Positions 11,201 through 22,999 of a stretch of DNA of 64,000 nucleotides are shown one piece after another. The stretch's first letter is position 1, and every line of letters starts with the position of its first letter. The DNA comes from Bisporella sp. PMI_857 (Eukaryota; Ascomycota; Leotiomycetes; Helotiales; Helotiaceae): positions 558,001 to 622,000 of the forward strand of contig JAJSPD010000020.1 of NCBI GenBank assembly GCA_021307315.1, in the 5' to 3' direction. A model generated the notes under the pieces. The model saw only the letters and a program-made list of their open reading frames with translations. It was not told the DNA's origin and made no database searches. The translations under genes and the position numbers were made by a program.

Positions 11201-12990
11201 AGAAGAACAGAGTCAGGATAGTCACAATGAACGGTAAGGAGAGGAAAACAGTCAAGTTTATGGATACCCAGATAAAGCGGTTTCGTATTCGTTTGAGTTC
11301 CACTGCTCTCTTCTCCGAGACTCGTTTCTCGAAGGCAGCCTCCCAACCAAGATATTTGATGGTACGGATGTTGTTAATGAGCTCTGTGCTTGACTGTATT
11401 CGCGCATCACTAAAGCCTTATTAGCATGAATACTGAAGAACGGCGCTGCTGTGCGATTACAACATGTTTGCGGAAGCATTGTCAACCAAACACTTCATTT
11501 GGTAGATAGTTCTGTAGAAAGGGGATAATAGTGTAAGGCAATACACACCTTGCTGATAACAAAAGCTTCTGAACTGCTGCCATTTTCCTAGATAGAATGA
11601 CATTCATCGGTAACAGAGCAATCATGAGGAATACACCAATTATACCACTGATACCAAGGATTTGGTACAAAAGGCATATAGCAAGGGTTGTCTGAACAGG
11701 GAACATAACTGCAACCATATGCAGATACGAGCTCATCTCGCTGATGAATATTGCATCTCCGGACATAAGGTTGAGGATGCTTCCATCGCTGGCATATTTG
11801 GGATTTTTGCCCTCCGTCGTTATAGTTCCAGGAGTTATTTGTGGCGACCGTGCCATTTGTTTTCGGAGTACTTTCGCATAAATATCATTTGAGAGAACGG
11901 TACGTACCCTGGTACTGATCTTTCGCCCAGTCCATTCAGTCTGAGTTTGTCCCAGAGATGTTAAAAGACCAGCTACAAAAAGCCCGCCAACACAAAGCCA
12001 AGCAGTGCTGCGAATCATCGTCCCTGGATGCTCCAGCTCTGTGAGTAGCAGTCTGATCAGGAGGGCTGGCATAAACACCATGAAACTCTCCAGAAAGGCC
12101 CATGCGAATTGCTTGCATAGTTCAAACTTTATGAAGTTGAAAAGCCGCCAAAGAAGAGGATGGGTGGGATCGGTAACTGCACGAAATTTTGCAATGACCA
12201 CAGCCGCAATTCGATCACGACTTAGCGGATATAAGTCTGAAGCCTCAAGCGTGCGGCCGTAGGCTTTCCATATCAAACTATCAACCCAAAAGTAGGTGAG
12301 CTGCGAAAGAAGACTCGCAGTTTCATCTCTTCCCAGGTTGGGCGGCTGGTCTGTGCCCTGAAATAGTGGCGATCTCGGGGCTAGCAGATGAATCAAGCAA
12401 AGAATTGTGAAGAGAATAAGATGGATCGAGATGGACAAATTCCAAAAGATTTCGGATCCAAAGCGGGTGACGATCGCTGTGTAAAATAGTGCGACCGCGT
12501 TTAGCCATTGGATACTATATAGAGTTGTGGTATGTACTCTTAGAGAGCTATAGACGTGGGCGCTTCTTGTCGCTGTCCATTTTCGTACCAAAACAAGCAG
12601 TAACAGATAGCTTGAGAAAACAACAAGTGGAAGGGATAATGGTTGCCGGTGAATAATCCGATTGTGAATATAGAGGCTGAGACTGATTCCAATATCCACA
12701 ATCAACAGAATAATTTCCAAAACGGTAGTTCGGGACGATATTCTGATGACAGCTTGGGCTGTAGAAACTTCCTTTGCAGTGTCCGTCTCATCCCCCGAGG
12801 CAGCAAGAGGCTCAAATTTATAACCGTTTTTTAATCTGCGCTGGAAAGTAGCATAGAGATGAGAGACTAGCAAAACCACCAGTGAGGTTAAAGATGCTGT
12901 CAACGGAATGATACCGCTTAGATATACGCCTTGAAAACAATCTGAAAAGCGTCCATCACGCCAAAGCGGCGTCGAACATAGAGGAGCCAT
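8244..12990 (-). CDS. ABC transporter, ABCC/MRP (multidrug resistance-associated) type, full length
   Basis: Exons 12990-11549 and 11409-8244, with a 139-nt intron, give 1535 residues. The order is an N-terminal TMD0 with several membrane spans, a six-span TMD1, NBD1, TMD2, NBD2. NBD1 has Walker A GPTGSGKSS (about 668-676), signature LSGGQKQR (779-786) and Walker B VLLDD followed by CLSAVDA. NBD2 has Walker A GRTGAGKSS (1313-1321), signature LSRGQRQL (1421-1428) and Walker B LVLDEATASID (1442-1452). The catalytic Glu is present in NBD2 but replaced by Asp in NBD1, the usual ABCC asymmetry. The intron junction restores LLLSA-SDARIQSSTELINNIR. Family role: ATP-driven export of drugs, glutathione conjugates or metabolites at the plasma or vacuolar membrane. 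The substrate is unknown. It lies downstream of D-lactate dehydrogenase on the same strand but has its own 519-bp upstream region. Confidence 0.92.
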
Positions 12991-13509
12991 GATTTATTGA
13001 TGCATTTTGAACTGAATATCGCGTTAGATATAAAATATCGATACCTAAAGTGATAATCGCGAGAATCAGGTAACAATCAATTCCAAAAAGATCATAGTAG
13101 GCAGCCTATTTTGTGACGATTTGATTGAGGTTGAGGGTGGAGAGATTACGCGTTGAGATATTTAATTGATTAACTTGTTGCCTGACGACCAGGGTGTTTG
13201 CATGCTAATCATATCAAAGGGCACCATAAGCAGTGAAAGTCCATATAGTCCATTAATAGCCTGGTACTTCTGCATTCTGCGCTGACTGTGCAACAAAGCT
13301 TACTAACACGTCTGTGCGGGTTCTACTTGCTCTTTAATCCTACTCCGACCAATGAAACTTGTGCGCTCAGCTTACCAGTAAACATTTCTTTTGAACAATC
13401 TCTCAAAAACTACCCGGGGCGCGAAATCTTGTATATCTATGCTATCGTATTAAGGTTGACAGGACGTGGTATAGACAATAGAAACAAGATGAATCACGTA
13501 AATGTGCTA
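12991..13509. promoter_or_regulatory. Promoter region of the ABC transporter
   Basis: 519 bp between the D-lactate dehydrogenase stop and the transporter start, both on the minus strand. It must hold the 3' end of one gene and the promoter of the other. It is AT-rich next to the start codon. No specific operator recognised. Confidence 0.45.
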
Positions 13510-15288
13510 TCAACTTTCGTGTCGTTTCTCTTCCTGAGCCTGGGTCTCTAGACGAATCATCTTGCCTGGGTTCAACAAACACAACGGATCAAGGGCAAGC
13601 TTGATTTGTCGCATGGCATCTACAGATTCAGCGCCAAGCTCATATACAAGCATATCTCGATATTCAAGCCCAATACCATGCTCACCTGTTATGGTGCCTT
13701 CCATTTCAACAGCCATCTTCTGCACATAAGAGATGATCTCGCGAGCCTTCTCCTTGTCTTTGGCGTTATATAAGACGCCGGCATGGAAGTTCCCATCCCC
13801 GACATGACCAATGCAAGACCCTATGAACCCACTTGCCCTGATCTTTTGATTTGTCTTATCGATAATCTCTGCTAATCGTGACATAGGAACCGCAGCATCT
13901 GCACTTAGAAACTTGTCCTCTGGATCTCTCTTCAGCGCTAATATGCTCCACAAGGCAGTTTTTCTTGCCTCCCATAGATTCGAGGCTTCTTCGTCTGTCC
14001 GTGAGAATTGGAAAGATATACACTTCTCCTCCTTAGAGAATCTCTTCGCGGCCACAATCTGCTCCTGTATACTGTTTTTCGGCCCTGAGAACTTTATAAA
14101 AAGTGTGGGAATTTCAGAAAGCCGCTTTTCCATATGGCCACTCTCGTTGACGGCATATATAGATACATCGTCCAGAAGTTCCATTGCAGCAATAGGCAAG
14201 CCACTCTGCGCAAGCTTAATTGCTGTATTGACAGCTTGATCCGTAGATTGGAATGCTGCCGTAGCCACACGCACATTCTCTGGTTTGCCGGTCAACTTGC
14301 ACGTCACTTCTGTCACATAGCCAAGCGTGCCTTCTGATCCAACCATTAGCTGTGTCAAATTATAACCAGCACTTGATTTGCGTGGTCGGTGTCTGGTTTT
14401 GATTATCGTTCCATCTGCGAGCACCACGGTCATACCCAATACCCAATCCTTCATAGTCCCGTAGCGAAAGGCATTGGTACCAGAACAACCTTGAGAAACC
14501 ATACCGCCGATTTGAGCCCCGGGTCCTGGATCTGGAGGAAAGAACAAGCCTTCACCAGCCAGCTGTTCATTCAGCTCTAAGTATCCGACACCTGGTTGTA
14601 CTACGACATCCATATCTCGCTTGTGGAGAGCAAGCACCTTGTTCATTTTGCTGAAATTGATGCAGACTTCGCCATTGACAGCTGCTAAGGTCCCTTCTAG
14701 GCTTGTGCCGCCGGAGAATCCTATCGACGGCAATCGTCTTCGGTGACATATCTTAGCTATTTGGCTCACTTCTTCTGTGCTCTGAGGATACAAAACAAAG
14801 CAGGGACGATCGAGATCACCATGAGGACTTTCGGACCATGCTGTGCTGGAATGAGCTATTCGGGTGCCCAAATCATCAATAACTCTTTCGGGACCGAGGA
14901 GCTTGACAAACTCTTCCTGAGCATCCTTTAAGTTCTCTGCAGACTGGTCGTAAGTTGGTAGAGAAAGATGCTTAAGCGGTCTTGTCGATTGGTACACCAC
15001 TGATTCGTGATGAGACAGGTGAATGTTGGGATGTTTTTGGGCGGCAGTAGTGTATTGCGTTATAGCAAGGGCTGCACCGAAGCTCAGAGTCCCGACCCCA
15101 GCTGTCACTTTAAGCATTTGTGATGTGAAATATCTTCCTGACTTCGTAGAGCGTGTGCTGGAGTATGAGCGATGAAAGCTTGCTGCCCCGCCGTTTCTTG
15201 TTATCGGAGCTTTAAAGCTCCATTTCGACGTATTCATACTGTAGCGGCTCCACTCCGACAGAATTTTCAGGCGTTGGTAATTCGACAT
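13510..15288 (-). CDS. DLD1: D-lactate dehydrogenase (cytochrome), mitochondrial
   Basis: A single-exon gene of 592 residues. It oxidises D-lactate to pyruvate with FAD and passes electrons to cytochrome c. Residues 1-60 are rich in Arg/Ser/Thr, like a mitochondrial presequence. A hydrophobic stretch (about 62-80, VTAGVGTLSFGAALAI) resembles the stop-transfer signal of intermembrane-space proteins. The FAD-binding PCMH domain follows, with GFSGGTSLEGTLAA and PDPGPGAQIGGMVSQGCSGTNAFRYG motifs and GSEGTLGYVTEVT. The C-terminal FAD-oxidase domain has HVGDGNFHAG (495-504) and GEHGIG (535-540), which in this family carry catalytic and metal-binding histidines. Length is normal for fungal DLD1. Related 2-hydroxyacid or glycolate dehydrogenases share the fold, so the exact substrate is by analogy. 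Confidence 0.92.
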   Translation of the reverse strand: MSNYQRLKILSEWSRYSMNTSKWSFKAPITRNGGAASFHRSYSSTRSTKSGRYFTSQMLKVTAGVGTLSFGAALAITQYTTAAQKHPNIHLSHHESVVYQSTRPLKHLSLPTYDQSAENLKDAQEEFVKLLGPERVIDDLGTRIAHSSTAWSESPHGDLDRPCFVLYPQSTEEVSQIAKICHRRRLPSIGFSGGTSLEGTLAAVNGEVCINFSKMNKVLALHKRDMDVVVQPGVGYLELNEQLAGEGLFFPPDPGPGAQIGGMVSQGCSGTNAFRYGTMKDWVLGMTVVLADGTIIKTRHRPRKSSAGYNLTQLMVGSEGTLGYVTEVTCKLTGKPENVRVATAAFQSTDQAVNTAIKLAQSGLPIAAMELLDDVSIYAVNESGHMEKRLSEIPTLFIKFSGPKNSIQEQIVAAKRFSKEEKCISFQFSRTDEEASNLWEARKTALWSILALKRDPEDKFLSADAAVPMSRLAEIIDKTNQKIRASGFIGSCIGHVGDGNFHAGVLYNAKDKEKAREIISYVQKMAVEMEGTITGEHGIGLEYRDMLVYELGAESVDAMRQIKLALDPLCLLNPGKMIRLETQAQEEKRHES

Positions 15289-18200
15289 GATGGATCTCTG
15301 TCAAATCACGAACGACGCTAGTATGCTGGTGTCGCCTCTTTTTGTTCTATCTTTGCGGCCGAGATCACGGATCATCAGCCCTTTTCTGTGTCATTAGATG
15401 ATTAATCCAATGACACACCAGCAAAATCTTGTCTTTGTATCTAATCTCTATCCTCAAGCGCCAATTTCCGGAAACAAATCGCTGGTGAATTGTTTATTGC
15501 GGACATGTTCGCGGCACAGTCTTAGGATTGCTGCTTTTATGCCTGAGGCAACCATTTTTATTATATGCTTGTCCCCACACCCTGACCATTTAGAGCTACA
15601 CCTGGTTGGGGAGCTTCCTCGTTCTCACAGCTCAAACTCTGTTATTTTAATATATACACTGACTCCTGGATTAAAATAAATCGATATTTTTTACGTATCA
15701 TGTTAAAAAAAAAAGATCTTTTACTTCATCTTTCTAAGTTCTCGAGCAGTTGTTTGACCATTGACTTCTTTCTCATCAACTATCTCTCTTGAAAGCTGGA
15801 AGTTATTAGTATTCCATGTTGATGTAATCATGCTTAGACCCGTGAAACCTAGCCCAGGTTTAGTAGGCTATGAAATAGAGATATAGAAACCTAGTGTATC
15901 AGCGGCTGACAAAGTTATTGATAGAGGTTAGCAGGCTCGAGTATTATTTGTGATATTAAGCCAAGCTTTGGGAACTTTGGTTGAACTTGGATATGAATAT
16001 TTTTCCATCTCCTGAGTCTGATCTCTGCCATCAGCCTTTCGACATGAGACTCAGTGGAGCGCCTGGGCCTGGAATCGGTAATCGTGCTTCACTATACTAT
16101 CAGTCTACCAATGTGCCTTTTCTTCACAATGTAAACAAGCCTCGAAGCACCAATAATCGAGTAGGAATGTCTACATCATACATAGTGACTTACTCCAAGT
16201 CAAAGCATTGGCGAAAACGACTACAATCAAGCCTGCAAAGCCGACATGGCTTTGACTTTGTTTCGGTCAAATACTGATTTCGAAATAATACACATAAGCC
16301 ACATATATTCCGTCGTCCACATTCGCTCGGCCACCACCGTATTGAAGCACATGTAGCTTACAGCGCAGTTGATCTTAGCCCCTTATAGACCAAGCCTATC
16401 AATTTCCATACCATAGGGGCCTAACAGATCCCAGAACCACATTTAGATGGCTCCCTAACGAAGATTTGCTAGGCCAGATGCTGGTGCGCTTTATATGATT
16501 GATTACTCGCAGTAGCGTACCAACACACAGGCCAAGCAACGGCACAAGTTTAGACCCTCCAACTTCCGGAAAGCATTCCCCAGCGTTGCCGCACCCCGCG
16601 CCACTCCTCCCACTTACTAGGCGAGCCGCCTCGTGAGGCTGACCTGAACCCCGTAAGCACAGGCCGAACATAATTCCCCCAGCTTACCTGACACCAGATC
16701 TTTCGCATTCCACCTCGCAGTCTCGCTCGCTCGCTTAACCCGAAAAAATATCTCAAACCCCCCCAAACGTAAGACCGATTACCTCCTGCAATACTGCTGC
16801 ACCTAATCCTGAACCCCATGCTCACATCATCACAAGGCAGCGACCTGACCCAATATCCAACATTTCTACTAACACGGATATCCCTTTCAGCCCTTTTTTT
16901 TTACGATTCCCAAAGCCGCGGGCCCGGATCTCGGTGCATAATGGAGCTTGGGAGGCCTCGTATACTGCCCAATGGAGGGAGAACTTGAGATTTGATGGTA
17001 CATGAAATCTCCGATCTCCCTTCCACACACAGAATGTCAACTCAGGGAAGAGTTCACCGAAGCTTGCCATAGGTAATATTTTGAAGCATTTGATATCCAT
17101 TATGCAAGCCAGGATACACGATTGAAATCTCTATCACAAAGCAATATAGGCATAATTATTTAGATTATTTCTTGGATTTTTTTTTTGGTCGATCTGATAT
17201 CTGAATTACTGTTAAATACTACCATGCTGCATCAAATCCAGTTTGATCCTCCAAAAAGACCCAGCATCCCATATTCCCAAACCGCGCCGCGGCTGAGAAT
17301 ATCTCCCACTCACCGCCCGCATTCCATACATCCTGCCAAACCCGTCTTGCTAGAAGATCTGGGAATTGGCGGCGGAAGTGTGTGGTACGAATGGCACGAG
17401 GGAATATAGTGGGATGAGCTACATCCTTCATTCGTCGTTTCCGCTCGATATCTCTCTCCAACCTCCAGAAACCAGTCCTTATTGCGAAGCCCCGACTTGC
17501 AGGCGCGCCGCAGGAATTGGCTTCACCCCGAATCAGAATTCGGTATTGAATTCTGGAAGGTGTGGTGCTGATAACCGTAGCGGAAGTGCGGGAACTCAGG
17601 CAAGGTGACTTAATATTACCCGCCCAGCACAGCTGGTCGTATGTATATTATTTGTCTTCGTTGATGATATTCGAAGTCCTTCTTTTGTGATTCTTCTTCG
17701 GTTGTCCAAAAACACGCACGCGCGTTCTCCTCCAGGAAATGCTCATCCAATAATCCGCTCGCAGATTTTTGTTCACATTCCGAAGTCCCGATATACCGTC
17801 CCATTCATTTCATGTTCCTCATATTTTCAGAATGACCCTAGATATCTTCATTTCCAAGTGAATTCGAGAGAAGACATCAAGCCGTTCATCGAGTGTCGTT
17901 GAAAAAGGAGATTGTAAGAGGGCATAATCCGTCATGAAGAGTTTCGTGAAATTTTGCGTGACCGTATACCCGCAGTAGACCCACCAAATTAAATATCCCA
18001 AAATCCAGCAGCAACGAATGTGGTATCATCAACAAAAAGGAAAAAAAATGATCCTGCGCGCCGAGCCCTGCATTGCTGCGTGTTTCCCCGTTTTCCTTTC
18101 GGGAACACTCTTTCCTGTATAGAAACGCTTGCCGTGTTTAAATGCCCAACAAATATCCCGCCCTGTGGGTCCTGCCAAATGCGTATTGAAGGAAATAGAC

Positions 18201-18578
18201 CGAGCTTGCGGTATGGTGATATCTCAAAAACAATGCCGGATCCCAAAAAACAACGCTTCGCTAAAAATTGATGACGAGAACAAAAGAGAGATAATATCCA
18301 TTATGTACTTGAGTAAAAGGAAATGAGTTGGTGGAGATGCGTAATTCCCGAAAAATGTCGCTCAATCGCTGATGAGATGGATGATGATGCCAATAACGCC
18401 GGTCCGGTATGCCCTCAAGGTATCAATGCCGCTAAGTTCGTCCACTTGTTAAACAAGATTTTTTGTGTGTACACGTTGCTGTGAGCCGTGACTGAAAGGA
18501 CGAGGAGAATGATGTTTGTTTGCCCTAGTGCCCAGAGTGGCTAGTAGTGAATTTTGTCAGAGTGTTGGGCCTTGATTG
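15289..18578. other. 3.3-kb gene-poor region
   Basis: Several frames of 60-98 codons occur on both strands, with no recognisable domains. About 16500-17600 is noticeably GC-rich with CT tracts, unlike the AT-rich flanks. A minus-strand frame near 17219-17461 contains a protein-like stretch (WNAGGEWEIFSAAARFG), but I could not connect it to other exons. It may hold the 5' leader or remnant of an unrecognised gene. No tRNA or snRNA was found by eye. Confidence 0.4.
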
Positions 18579-19604
18579 TCACATCGTCGTCGCATACTCT
18601 TGATATCGATCCCAGCCGAATCCTCCATACCCCATGCCGATACCACACGGCTGCTGCGCAAGCATGCTTGGCAAGGGTAAAGACGGAATAGGTGCGCTGA
18701 CTTGAGGCGAACTGTAGTATAGCCCCGCCGAAGAGTATGGTTGGCTGTAGGAAGGAGTTGGAGACGGAAGCTGCATTTCATTGAGGTTCATGCTGGCCCA
18801 GAGCGACGTTGAATCTACGGACGAGGTAGTACTGGGACTTGAAGGAATCACTCTCCAGGTATCAACTGGAGCAGCTACCGAGCTTTGAATCTGTGGTTGC
18901 GACCACCATTCCGCACCAGCAGGGGAACTAGGTAGAAGGGGTTGTGGCCTGACAACGTCGACAATCCTTGGAGGCGGAGGTAGCAAAGGAAGGAACAATC
19001 CCATAATGTTGTTCTTGACTTCCTCGCTCTTTCCACATAGTAGTTCCCCTTGGCCTTCCTCTTCCAATCCTTCCAAGGCGGATACATGTGTCCGGTACAC
19101 GAACTTGTTAATGGCTTGGATGAACTCTTCGTGCAGTTTCTTGACCTGGAGCTCCTTCTCGGACCAGTCGTAGGTACCGGCGGAAATATCAACACAGTGG
19201 ATGTCCTTGTGATACTCGATCAAAGACTCTATTGAATCAGGTGTAAGCTTGAAGGCCACCTCGTTCCGTAGCACCATATCAACATGGACGATGTATGCTT
19301 CGATATGTATAAGCTGGTAGTTGAACAACGCCTCTACTAGTGGATTGGAATCTTTCCGTAAATCGGCCTCCGGCGCCTTTGGCAACATCAGGGAGGTAAG
19401 GTTCCATATCGCATTCGGTGATGATAACGTTTCCGTTAAACATCGCTGGTGTTGAGGAACACTGTTCAGTGGGCGCTTGACACGATTTATGCGCTTGAGT
19501 GTCTGAGTTAACCATGGCTCCACCTTTGAACTTAAGACAACATTGACTGAGGTTGCCCTAGGCGCGAAAGCCGCCGCTGAAGCTGGTAGTAACTGAGGAG
19601 GCAT
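18579..19604 (-). CDS. Hypothetical protein, proline/serine-rich C-terminus
   Basis: A single open frame from an ATG at 19604 gives 341 residues. I do not recognise the family. Residues about 60-200 look folded and helical (for example LVEALFNYQLIHIEAYIVHV and KELQVKKLHEEFIQAINKFV). Residues 200-341 are Pro/Ser/Tyr-rich with PLLPPPPRIVDVVRP and end in a Gly/Tyr-rich tail. There is no signal peptide or membrane span. The length of the frame, coherent composition and isolated position support a real gene, perhaps regulatory, but nothing shows a function. Long empty flanks on both sides are common around fungal regulators. That is context only. Confidence 0.6.
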   Translation of the reverse strand: MPPQLLPASAAAFAPRATSVNVVLSSKVEPWLTQTLKRINRVKRPLNSVPQHQRCLTETLSSPNAIWNLTSLMLPKAPEADLRKDSNPLVEALFNYQLIHIEAYIVHVDMVLRNEVAFKLTPDSIESLIEYHKDIHCVDISAGTYDWSEKELQVKKLHEEFIQAINKFVYRTHVSALEGLEEEGQGELLCGKSEEVKNNIMGLFLPLLPPPPRIVDVVRPQPLLPSSPAGAEWWSQPQIQSSVAAPVDTWRVIPSSPSTTSSVDSTSLWASMNLNEMQLPSPTPSYSQPYSSAGLYYSSPQVSAPIPSLPLPSMLAQQPCGIGMGYGGFGWDRYQEYATTM

Positions 19605-22318
19605 TGAAGGTATTGATATGTGGTGGAGGACGTGGGAGGCAGGTATTGGACGAGGGGAGCGGTAAAAAAATGGCTAGGCGTCAGATCTTCGAGAGCGACA
19701 AAGGTGGGAAGCACAAATGGAATGTAATGAGTTGAAAAGAACGCGGAGGGTTCTTCGGCGGCCCCAAGACAAGGGAATTAGTTTGCGCGCCTTAGAAAGT
19801 GAAAAGGGCAAAGGAGACTACCGACGAATAATCGTGGAGAGGGGAGAGGTAAGAAAAGCTGACGAGACTGCGAGCATGGTGGGGTTTATAGCAGTTCAGT
19901 GCTGCACAGGCGCAGTGACTCGTGGTGCCCACAGGCTGTTTGCGGGCACGGCCGCTAGGCAGTAAATCGCCATCCCAGGGCCCTTGTAGTCCTTGTTTCT
20001 CGCTAGAAGATCTCGGAGAAAAACCCTCAACAGTGGGCCGTGGGCTGTGTCGACCGGCATACATAAACGACTCACACGAAGCTGAAAGCTGCAGCAAGAC
20101 TGCAGCAGTAGTGCTTAACTGGCAAAATATGATGGCCACTGTAGGCGGCCGTGATTCCGCCCACAAGCAGCATCAGTTTATGCATTATTTTGACTATCTG
20201 CGACCTCATCACCGAGTCTTCTCACTTGCGACCGTGGGTGGATGGTGGGGAAAAGCCAGAAAAGCAACAGAAACCACAAACAGATACAGTAACTTTACGC
20301 TTATCCCGACTACCATGTTGGGTCAGGGGGGTGAATGCGTTAAACTTTTTGCCGCAGAATCATTATACGCCCCCAATTCGCAAGATTCTGGAGATTGTTT
20401 CAACGCCATCAGCCGCGTCCGTCATCATCTGGAAATTGCAAGAAATGGACCATCCAGTCGGATTGCCATATAAAGATGGTTGAAACTTCAAGATATCTCT
20501 TGGGAATGCAGCTGGATTAGGATATTTCCTCTTGCATCTTTGGTAATCCCATGATCCGCCAGGTCTAACAAGGTCGTCCTGAGACCGCGGCCGGCTTGAC
20601 CAGGTGATGGAATGATATTTGATACATGCAGTATGAGTGCGCCGATGATGACTTGCATCATCATCCTGCGTAGAACAACGCGACGGCAGTCGTAACACCC
20701 CATCATGAGAGAGCGCTCTGAAACACTTGTAGAATCTGTCTCCCTTGACCCGCTCTCTTGTCGTTCGTCTGGCTGATGGCACTTGCTTCCGCATACCTAC
20801 ATATGTCCCCTTTGTTCCAGTCTCCTGGTCCTCAACCCTCGAGCCGCCCGAGATTGGATATTATCTCATATCCTCAAAGCCAGAACAGGAGACTCCTGCA
20901 TGAATAGCTTCGGCCCTGTTCTCTGGTCTGGTCTCTGGGGTAAGACCAACCGGGAAGCTCCTCAATGTAGAAAATGTGGTGCTCTGAACGTGTGGTGTTG
21001 CCGCGAAGTGAAGGGAAACGGCCCTGGCTGGATGCTGTGCTAAGGGAAGGATGAGGTGGAATGCTGACCTGTCGATGGCAAATGTTTTGGTGACTATAAT
21101 TCGACCAGGGTAGGAAAACAGCACTTCTGGAAGGTTATTCGTTGCAACATTGACGTTCGATACTTGACAAGGTGGAGCTTGACTGAGACTTGTGCCATCT
21201 TTGCGGTCTGATTCGTTGCCGGTCAAATGGTCGGCTTGATCTCTCACTTTTTGGTACTAACCTTAACCATGCACTGAGCTCTGCCCGAGCAAAGGGACGG
21301 TAACGTTTTACCACATGTATAGGGACCAGCATGCGTCTGAGGCGAAAAACAAACGATTAAACCTGATGTATAGGCATGATCGTGGTTTGCATACGGCTCA
21401 GCAAAATACAAACGAGGCAAAATCAAGACTTGCAGCCTAACATACGAGGGTAAAAAGTGGGCGGGGGTGCCAGAAATAGACGACATCCTGCCAAGCAGTG
21501 GCTGTGCCTCTGTCTCCTCTTTGTATAGTATCGGGACCTCCGATTGTCGCCGTGTTATGTTTGACACTACCTCGTCACCTTCGGCATCATACTACTGCAC
21601 TGTATTTTTATTGTACTTCATACATCATAGTAGGTTGGAAAACGAGCCTGTCATTTCATGCATGTGAACCGGTTTTTCTATTCGGCGCCTTTTTGATGTG
21701 GTTAGGCAGCTCTTTATTCTTGCATCCATCAACTCGGAGTTGGCTGGCAGATTCCATGATGCTGCCAGACATACAGGGAGTCAGAAACCGGTCATGTGCA
21801 GTGTTCAATTATTGTACATGTGACAGCAGCCATGAGAAAGCAGGCGCCCTGTGTGACTTCCGACACCAGCCAGCCGAGCTGGATCTTGTCACGCAAAGAG
21901 CCATTCCTGCCCGCGGGTCAGAACCTGGAAATGAGGCCAGTTATTAGCCGTCGATTCCCGAGGATTGTAAGCTTACAATAGACATGCGCAAGCCAACGGA
22001 GCAGGTGACTCTTTCAGGCTCTTGCGCGCCTGATCCGCGTAAGTGGTCGGCTTCGAGAAGCGCGGTGAAAGGATTTGCCGCCAGATCCACAGGCTAAGCA
22101 ACAAATGTTTCATGTTTCGTGTTTTAAGCTCAATGTTGGCCACCGATAAGTCGGTAGTTGGGATATCCTAGTCTATATCATGGGCACAAAGATCGGCATG
22201 ATCCGGAGTCGTGTTTAAGCGATGTTCACTGACAACGTAAGTTGTGTTCTGCATACCTGCTAATTCGACAAGAGAAAGAAAGTTGTCCATGTAGAGTGGT
22301 TCATGTACTGGCGCCCGG

Positions 22319-22342
22319 GCACTGGGACTGGGACTGGGACTG
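22319..22342. repeat. Short GGGACT tandem repeat
   Basis: About three to four perfect copies of the hexamer GGGACT in non-coding DNA. No function inferred. Confidence 0.7.
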
Positions 22343-22999
22343 ATAATACGATGGGTTGAAGCAACTTGAAGGTATATCACAACTTTTATGCATGACTCCA
22401 TTCTTGAAGTTGTCTCAAGTTGCAAACATACATAGCCACCACCCCACGACTCGCTGCTAGCATCGCGCTTAGGGAAACGGATGTGCAACTGCAGTTCGTA
22501 TTGCTGAAATATGCTGCTTTGTGTTTGTAGTGAAGGGTGGAAGAGGGCTAGAACTCCACTCATTTATTCTTTCTCTTTTGTTTCTGTATAGATGTGCCTA
22601 TGCCTGCGCTTTTTGAAAGTGTTGTTAGTCCTGGAGTCCTGGGGATGGCTGAGTACTAAGCCCCGATACGTGGTAGCTTGTATGAGCAAGATTATGAACC
22701 AGACCCAATAACTGACTTGCGATGAGACACTTGGCACATTTTAACGCGCATTTCATGGAGCTCATTTAGTCCGTCAAAGCTCAGCTATTGTCTATCTGCG
22801 GTCCAGGACGAGGGACGGCAGGCCTGTAATATTGAAGTTCTCCTTGTTCTTAAGGCAAAATCTGAGCAGTGAGAATTCGATCTGTATTCAAGGTATTAGG
22901 GGGCACATGCTTCTATAGATTACACCATGTTTGGCACTCCTTAACTCTCATCTGTGATATCCCCAGATATTAGTCCACAGAGCACAGTTTATGTTTATA

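Noticed and set aside
16316..16460. Possible structured RNA (tRNA/snRNA-like) near 16.3-16.4 kb
   Set aside because: I looked for tRNA B-box and U-RNA consensus segments and found none. Base-pairing by eye gave no cloverleaf.
19922..20483. 183- and 110-codon plus-strand ORFs
   Set aside because: They overlap each other in different frames, contain no recognisable domain and lie in likely promoter DNA.
22168..22563. 131-codon minus-strand ORF
   Set aside because: It includes the GGGACT tandem repeat and otherwise unremarkable composition. No homology recognised and no splice sites.
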